A DNA stretch of 45,609 bases from Acidobacteriota bacterium (GTDB lineage Bacteria > Actinomycetota > Acidimicrobiia > Spongiisociales > UBA5794). Under the pieces are notes generated by a model. That model did not search any database and was not told the origin of the DNA. It saw only the letters and a list, made by a program, of their open reading frames with translations. Positions 37,514 through 45,609 of the stretch are shown here, in pieces. Where the stretch lies: the NCBI GenBank assembly GCA_022566415.1, contig JADFIY010000002.1, forward strand, positions 1-45,609. The letters run 5' to 3'. Positions within the stretch are counted from its first letter, which is position 1. Each line of letters begins with the position of its first letter. The translations under genes and the position numbers were made by a program.

Positions 37514-38391
37514 CCGCCGTCTCCCTCCACAGCGGCCTCGGCGACGACCTCGGTCGGTTCGGAGGAGATCGCTTCGTCCACCCTGTTCTCAGTGGGAGTT
37601 TGGCCTGTGTCGGCTGTCTCCACCTCCGTTTGGGCCGATGCAGGGTTGGTGGTGCGGTCGTCGTCGGTCACGGCTCGGTCGACCGGCTCCTCCCGGTCCT
37701 CGGTAGCTCCGCTGGCCCCGTACACGCCGCGGCTCTCATCGCGTATCACCCTGCCCCGGTCGAGCTGGACGACGCGTCGCCGCATCGCGTTCACGATGGC
37801 GTGGTCATGGGTTGCCATGACCACGGTGGTCCCTGTCCGGTTGATGTGGTCCAGGATGCGCATGATCCCAACCGACGTTGCCGGGTCGAGGTTGCCCGTC
37901 GGCTCGTCGGCAAGCAGGATCAGCGGTCGGTTGACGAATGCTCTGGCGATCGACACTCGCTGCTGCTCGCCGCCGGAGAGGCTTCGCGGCATGCGGTCGG
38001 CCATCGCGGACAGGCCAACGAGCTTGAGCACTTGGGGAACCTGGGAGTGAATGGCCGTCCGCGACTTGCCGGTGACCTCCATGGCGAAGGCGACGTTCTC
38101 GTACACGGTTTTGTTGGGCAGGAGCTTGAAGTCCTGGAATACCGTGCCGATGGAACGCCGCAGCTGTGGGACTTTCCATGGCGATAACGCGGAAGCATGT
38201 TTCCCGGCGATCCATATGTCGCCGTTGGTAGGGAGCTCGTCCCGCATCATCAGCCGAATCAGTGTCGACTTGCCGGAACCGGACGGTCCGACCAGGAAAA
38301 CGAACTCGCCCTTGTTGATGTTGAGCGCGACATCCTTGACGGCGACTACGCCACCTTCGTAAACCTTTGTGACGTTTTCGAGTCGGAGCAT
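37510..38391 (-). CDS. ftsE: Cell division ATP-binding protein FtsE with long acidic C-terminal tail
   Basis: [97 protein letters not shown]. Confidence 0.96.
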   Translation of the reverse strand: MLRLENVTKVYEGGVVAVKDVALNINKGEFVFLVGPSGSGKSTLIRLMMRDELPTNGDIWIAGKHASALSPWKVPQLRRSIGTVFQDFKLLPNKTVYENVAFAMEVTGKSRTAIHSQVPQVLKLVGLSAMADRMPRSLSGGEQQRVSIARAFVNRPLILLADEPTGNLDPATSVGIMRILDHINRTGTTVVMATHDHAIVNAMRRRVVQLDRGRVIRDESRGVYGASGATEDREEPVDRAVTDDDRTTNPASAQTEVETADTGQTPTENRVDEAISSEPTEVVAEAAVEGDGG

Positions 38392-38480
38392 TGAGAAACC
38401 CGCGTCGCCTACGCACCCGCCGGCCGATGCGAGGTTACCCAGGGACTGGACATAGGAGGTGGATTAAGGGGGAGAGTCAC

Positions 38481-38805
38481 CAGTTCCCAGTTCGCTCGCT
38501 GGCTCGGTTCCAGTTCCCGGCAGGAACGGAACACGAAGTGTGTGGGAAGTCGGGGCTGGTAACTGGAAACTGGGAACGCGTTCTCAGTTCGCTCGCTGCG
38601 CTCGCTTCCTGTTCCCAGCAGGACCGCGACAAGGCGTGTCTCGGAACTTGGTAAGCGGAACTGGGAACTGGCAACTGGTATCTGGCAACTGTTTCCCAGT
38701 TCGCTCGCTGCGCCCGCTTCCAGTTCCCAGCAGGACCGCGACAAGCGTGTCTCGGAAGCCAGAACTGGTACTCGGGGCTGGAAACTGGGAACTGGGAACT
38801 GGGAT
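38481..38805. repeat. Three imperfect tandem ~100-110-bp repeats with cagttccc/gggaactg inverted arms
   Basis: cagttcgctcgct at 38488, 38585 and 38697; cagcaggaccgcgacaa(g)gcgtgtctcgga in copies 2 and 3; each copy ends in aactggg/aactggc heptads. Confidence 0.85.
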
Positions 38806-38820
38806 CTACGATGTGGGGCG

Positions 38821-40017
38821 ATGGACCCCGCACCCTTGGATCACGAGGCAGTAGCTGGCACGCTCGCCCCATTCGGGCACAGCAGCGGGCTTCCTGCCGC
38901 CGCATACCACTCACCCGAGGTGTTTTCGTGGGAACATGATCGGTTGTTCAACGGCACCTGGTTCTGTGTGGGCCGGGTCGACGACCTGGTGCAGCCGGGC
39001 CAGGTCAGGGGAATCCAAGTGGGAAACGAGACGGCCGTGATGGCGCGGGACGGGAAGACCGTTCGCGCCTTCTCCAACGTCTGCCGGCACCGCGGACACG
39101 AGTTGGTGCCGGTGGGAGAGGCGCGGGATACCCGATTCATCCGCTGCCCATATCACGCCTGGACCTATCGGTTGGACGGCTCGTTGAAGACCGCCCCCAC
39201 GTTCACCAACCCTTTGGATGAGGCGGACTACTCGCTCGTACCCATCCGGGTCGAGACCTGGGGGGGTTGGGCATTCGTCAACGTCGACGGATCCGCGCCT
39301 GCTCTCGAAGAGCACGTGGGAAACCTCAACGACCTCCTGGGCACGTACCGCGCGGCAGGCCTGGCGGTTGCGCACCAGAAGAACTACCTCGTCGCCGCCA
39401 ACTGGAAAGTCATCGTGGAGAACTTCAACGAGTGCTACCACTGCACCTCGATCCACCCCGCGCTGTGCGAGGTGACCCCGGTCGGTAGCGGCGCCGATCT
39501 CGAGCCGACCGGCCTGTGGTGGGGTGGGACGATGGATCTCAAGGACCACGTTGCGACCATGTCGATCGACGGGACCACACCACAACCCCCGCTTCCCGGA
39601 CTCGAGGGAACGGCCCTCCGTAAGGTGCTCTACGTCAGCCTCTTCCCCAATCTGTTGATCTCGGCGCATCCCGACTATGTCTTGGTGCACCGCCTGACCC
39701 CGCTGAGCCCGGCGGAAACGGAGGTGGAGTGCGCCTGGCTGTTTCCAGCGGGCACCGTGACTGATCACGACTTTGACCCCGCTTACGCCGTCGATTTCTG
39801 GGACCTCACTAACCGGGAAGATTGGGCGGTGTGCGAGGGCGTGCAGCGTGGCACAGGCAACTTCGGCTACCGGCCTGGGCCGCTGAGCTCGTGGGAAGCC
39901 ACCGTCTACCAATTCCTCACCATGATTGGTCGTGCCTATCTGGGTGAGGGACTAACGCCGTCTCCGGTAGAGGAACGGGTGACCAGTGGATCAGTAGCAA
40001 AAGAAGTAGCGAAGTAG
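38821..40017 (+). CDS. Rieske non-heme iron oxygenase alpha subunit
   Basis: CRHRGHELVPVGEARDTRFIRCPYHAWTYRLDG Rieske site; ENFNECYHCTSIHPAL mononuclear iron site. Confidence 0.93.
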   Translation: MDPAPLDHEAVAGTLAPFGHSSGLPAAAYHSPEVFSWEHDRLFNGTWFCVGRVDDLVQPGQVRGIQVGNETAVMARDGKTVRAFSNVCRHRGHELVPVGEARDTRFIRCPYHAWTYRLDGSLKTAPTFTNPLDEADYSLVPIRVETWGGWAFVNVDGSAPALEEHVGNLNDLLGTYRAAGLAVAHQKNYLVAANWKVIVENFNECYHCTSIHPALCEVTPVGSGADLEPTGLWWGGTMDLKDHVATMSIDGTTPQPPLPGLEGTALRKVLYVSLFPNLLISAHPDYVLVHRLTPLSPAETEVECAWLFPAGTVTDHDFDPAYAVDFWDLTNREDWAVCEGVQRGTGNFGYRPGPLSSWEATVYQFLTMIGRAYLGEGLTPSPVEERVTSGSVAKEVAK

Positions 40018-40066
40018 CGAAGTAGCGAAGTCGATCTACTGATCTACTGATCTATTGATCTACTTC
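40003..40066. repeat. Octad tandem inverted repeat spanning both convergent stop codons
   Basis: (gaagtagc)x3 then (gatctact/gatctatt)x4; outer gaagtag...ctacttc is an inverted repeat. Confidence 0.85.
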
Positions 40067-41167
40067 TTCCCAGCCCTTCTCCACTGCAAATACTCATCGA
40101 TGAACGGATCGAGGTCACCGTCGAGGACCCCCTGGACGTTGCCGACCTCGAGGTTGGTACGCAGATCCTTGACCATCTGATATGGCTGGAGAACGTATGA
40201 GCGGATCTGATGACCCCAACCGGCTTCGGTCTGGTCACCTCGAATCGCGTCGACCTCGGCCTGTTGCTGTTGGCGGGCTCGCTCGGCCAGGCGGGCGGCG
40301 AGGAGCTGTGTTGCCCTCGCCCGGTTCTGGATTTGGGACCGCTCCGCCTGACACGACACGACAATGCCGGTCGGGATGTGCGTGATCCTGACCGCAGAGT
40401 CGGTCTTGTTGACGTGCTGGCCTCCCGCACCCGAGGACCGGTAGGTGTCGATGCGGAGATCCTCTGGGTTGATTTCGATCTCCTCGACATCGACTTCTGG
40501 GATGACGTCGACCCCGGCGAAGGCCGTGTGGCGCCTGGAGTTTGCATCAAACGGGCTGATGCGCACCAGCCTGTGTACGCCGCGCTCCCCTTCAAAGGAT
40601 CCATAGGCGTGATCTCCGGAAACCGTGATCGTCGCCGACTTGATCCCGGCTTCGTCACCGACCTGGTACTCGTCGATTTCGACCGAGAAGTCCGATCGCT
40701 CCAGATAGCGCAGGTACATCCGGAACAGCATCTCCGTCCAGTCCTGGGCATCGACGCCTCCGGCACCGGCATGGATGGAGACGATGGCCGTCCTGTCGTC
40801 GTACGGCCCGAAGAAAAGGGTCTCACGCTCGAGCCTGGCCATCGTGGTCTCCAGGCCGATCAGCTCAGACCCCGCCTCGTCCAGACTCTCCTGGTCACCT
40901 TCCTCAACACCAAGCTCGATCAGCACCTCGGAGTCGTCGAGCGTTCCGGCGATATCCGAAACCTGCTGGATGATTCGCTCGTGGCTGGCCAGACGCCTGG
41001 TGACTTCCAACGCCCGACCCCGGTCCGCCCACAGATCAGGGTCGGCAGCTTGCTCCTTCAGCTCGGCGAGCTCGGCTTCCTTGCCGGGAACGTCAAAGGA
41101 ACCTCCGCGCGTCGTCAAGGCGCGAACGGAGGTCGTCGAGCAAGGCGCGGAGGCTGGCCGGTTCCAT
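40060..41167 (-). CDS. prfB: Peptide chain release factor 2, expressed by programmed +1 frameshift at 41092-41098
   Basis: Frame 0: MEPASLRALLDDLRSRLDDARRFL-TGA; then +1 DVPGKEAELAELKEQAADPDLW...YRSSGAGGQHVNKTDSAVRITH. Shift site CGGAGG TTC CTT TGA C. Confidence 0.96.
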
Positions 41168-41191
41168 GGTCGGTGAGCGTACCGCGGTCTA

Positions 41192-41260
41192 TGCCCTTTC
41201 CCCCACCACCACTGTGCCCTTCCCCCCACCACCACTATGCCGTGTTCCCCCTCCACAACC
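41192..41260. repeat. Three 23-bp tandem repeats, G-rich on the minus (prfB-sense) strand
   Basis: tgccctttcccccaccaccactg / tgcccttccccccaccaccacta / tgccgtgttccccctccacaacc starting at 41192, 41215, 41238. Confidence 0.85.
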
Positions 41261-41262
41261 GG

Positions 41263-43410
41263 TCATTGGATGTCGGCCGATTCCTCGCTGCCGAGCAGGC
41301 TCTTCAGCCATTGCGCACCGTTGGTGCGCTTACCCTGCAGCGGCACTCCGGCCTCGACACGGAGCTTCCCTGTGCTGGCATCCTCGAGGTGCGTACCTCG
41401 ATAGTCGGGCGGCGCCGGCGCATCCTCCGCCTTGGCAGCCGTGATCCGATCCGCGCGCTCCAACTCGAGCGTCACCAGCGATTCATCGATCGCCTTCAAC
41501 TGGGTGACGGTGGCGGGAAGGTCGTAAGCGGTAGCGACCGCAGTCGCCATATCGGCGCGGTAGTCGTGGCCGAAGGACCCGAATTCGCCTGGCACCATCA
41601 CCATTGCATTCATGGCATCAACGCCAACCTGGAGGAAGGTGCCGAAGGGGAACCATTCCATGTCATCGGGGACGTTGCGGCCGCGTCCGCCCGACAGCCA
41701 CTCCGGCTCTTGAATCATCACGTCGGGTGACATCACCGCAATCGGATCATTGTGGTGGCTCAAGACGGTGGCACGGAGACGACGACGCTCCGCTGCTTTG
41801 AGCGTTCCCATTTCGCTCGGGTTGTCGAATACGGCGACGGTTCCCTTTGGCACGAGATCGCTCCGGCCGGACGCCATCCCGTTCCTCGACCACTTGGCCA
41901 GCCCGGGAAGCCCGACCCACAATGCCTTGTCGATGCCGTAATGGTCGAACCCATCGACCCCCTGGTACATGACCACATCCGAACTCGCCCAGGCGCCGAG
42001 ACTTTCCCCGAACACGTAGACCTTCGGTCGTTGATCCTCAGGCATCCCAGCCAGGCGATTTCTGATGCTCCACAACAGCGCTCGGAACTGCTGGCGGCCA
42101 AGGGCCACCTTCTGCACCGACAGGAACGAGGGAAACCGGCCGTACTGGATCACACAGGTTGCGATGTCCCCCCTGGTGAGGAACTCGGCACTCTCGATCA
42201 TCGTCTGGTCTACCCACCCGGTCCCGGTTGGCGACACCAGGAGAAGATGAGACCGCTCGAAGGCGCCGGTGCGCTCCAGCTCGCGCATGGCGAGCTCGGT
42301 GCGGCCCATGGGATAGATGGGCTCGGAGTTGTATCCGACGTAGATGCGGATCGGTGCGGCTGTGGCCGGCTCGCCCATGACCTCTTCGATAAGTGCCGTG
42401 GAGGTGACGTCGGTCACGTAGCGGCGTCCCTGCAGGCCGAGATCACCGAACGTCGAGACGCTCTCCTCGCTACCCGAAACGAGCGGCGACACAGGGGGCA
42501 TGGCATAGGCGGGCTCTATGTTCTCGTTGGATCGCCCGATATAGCCGACCCCTGCGTTGTACGCGGTCACCGCACCGGCCGTCCACAGCGCAGCGTTGGC
42601 GATGCCGCCGATCACCCGTTTCGACGGGCCGGGACCCAGGTAGCCCACCATGGCTTTTCGTGAGCCGATGTATGCCTTACCCAGGCCGGCTCCGACGGCA
42701 TAGACCGCGTAACCGACACCAAGCGCCTTCGGGAAGTCATTTTTCTGTTCGATCGGCCATCGCGGTATCACCGACTTGCGGTGTTCGAGGTTGCGCCGTC
42801 CCCAGATGGCAAAGGCGGCACTGATCCCGATCGCGCTCAGAACGGGTCGGGTGATTCGCCCGCGACGATACCGCTTCTTCAGCGTGTTGGAGACGTCGTA
42901 GAGGGCACCGGATGCCGAGACGGCAGCCAACACCTGACCGGCGCTCTTCGCCCCGGCTCGCCACAACGCCCGGTCATCACGATCCGGCAGGTTCGCCAGG
43001 GCAACACCGACTCCGCCAATCGCGGCTCTCGCCGTCAACCTCAGCGGAAGCCCGGCGCGTCGGGGAAGGAGCGCCTTCATCCCCTGCTCCACTCCGGTCC
43101 CAAGCGCTCGGGCCGCTAAGGCCGACGCACCAGCGGCGATCCCCTGGTGCACCGATGTCCTCGGCATGAGGGATGGCTCGAAAGCCGCCACCGTAGCGAC
43201 CGCCTCGAACGGGCCGCTCGGCGATCCAAGAAGCGGGTTGAACCAGTCGGCAGTGCGCAGGGTGGCGGAGCGCCAGAGGGGATCGCCCTGCCCATCCTCA
43301 GCCGCTTGGACCTCCTCGACCACCGCAGACGCCTCTTCAAGAGCAGCCGAGGCGCCTTGGAGCGCTACTGAAGCCGTTTCGTTCAGCGTCCTTTGCTCGG
43401 TCTCGTCCAC
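41263..43410 (-). CDS. Alpha/beta-hydrolase family membrane protein (Abhydrolase_9 type)
   Basis: GRTELAMRELERTGAFERSHLLLVSPTGTGWVDQTMIESAEFLTRGDIATCVIQYGRFPSFLSVQ...KVYVFGESLGAWASSDV; hydrophobic N-terminal half. Confidence 0.85.
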   Translation of the reverse strand: MDETEQRTLNETASVALQGASAALEEASAVVEEVQAAEDGQGDPLWRSATLRTADWFNPLLGSPSGPFEAVATVAAFEPSLMPRTSVHQGIAAGASALAARALGTGVEQGMKALLPRRAGLPLRLTARAAIGGVGVALANLPDRDDRALWRAGAKSAGQVLAAVSASGALYDVSNTLKKRYRRGRITRPVLSAIGISAAFAIWGRRNLEHRKSVIPRWPIEQKNDFPKALGVGYAVYAVGAGLGKAYIGSRKAMVGYLGPGPSKRVIGGIANAALWTAGAVTAYNAGVGYIGRSNENIEPAYAMPPVSPLVSGSEESVSTFGDLGLQGRRYVTDVTSTALIEEVMGEPATAAPIRIYVGYNSEPIYPMGRTELAMRELERTGAFERSHLLLVSPTGTGWVDQTMIESAEFLTRGDIATCVIQYGRFPSFLSVQKVALGRQQFRALLWSIRNRLAGMPEDQRPKVYVFGESLGAWASSDVVMYQGVDGFDHYGIDKALWVGLPGLAKWSRNGMASGRSDLVPKGTVAVFDNPSEMGTLKAAERRRLRATVLSHHNDPIAVMSPDVMIQEPEWLSGGRGRNVPDDMEWFPFGTFLQVGVDAMNAMVMVPGEFGSFGHDYRADMATAVATAYDLPATVTQLKAIDESLVTLELERADRITAAKAEDAPAPPDYRGTHLEDASTGKLRVEAGVPLQGKRTNGAQWLKSLLGSEESADIQ

Positions 43411-43456
43411 GGCGTCCCCAATCAGAATAAGTCGCAGACTGTAGCCGGGCGGTCCC

Positions 43457-45609
<2,153 letters not shown>

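Noticed and set aside
38481-38805. CRISPR array
   Set aside because: Units are imperfect and contiguous, with internal inverted heptads and no unique spacers of constant length; no cas genes in the window.
41093-41095. prfB pseudogene due to an early in-frame TGA
   Set aside because: The TGA sits in the CTT TGA C consensus frameshift site with an upstream SD-like element.

Overview
High-GC bacterial chromosomal segment, probably Actinomycetota (possibly Acidimicrobiia-like; inferred from gene content only). Housekeeping genes sit at both ends: rph, an MBL-fold hydrolase and a JAMM peptidase on the left; ssrA (tmRNA), smpB, an EnvC-like M23 protein, ftsX, ftsE, prfB with its programmed frameshift, and secA on the right. 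The middle (~5.6-30 kb) is a catabolic island resembling the E. coli yge/ygf/yqe purine-catabolism region. It contains two fold-type-II PLP enzymes, a carbamate kinase, two divergent transcarbamylases flanking a GntR regulator, a three-subunit xanthine-dehydrogenase-type Mo hydroxylase with a MocA-like maturase, an 8-oxoguanine-deaminase-like amidohydrolase, a second Mo hydroxylase of YgfM/XdhD type, XdhC, YqeB, YqeC, a compact SsnA-like amidohydrolase, and a 40-codon ORF resembling only the N-terminus of YgfK. Most interesting points: (1) the two-transcarbamylase/carbamate kinase/PLP-lyase module beside Mo hydroxylases as a possible ATP-yielding purine or ureide pathway; (2) an XdhD whose 2Fe-2S domain has lost all cluster cysteines; (3) the YgfK stub and headless SsnA; (4) a family of 7/8-bp tandem microrepeats, often in inverted arms at gene ends, plus larger ~100-bp tandem repeats. 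No database search was run; functional calls are motif recognition and recall.
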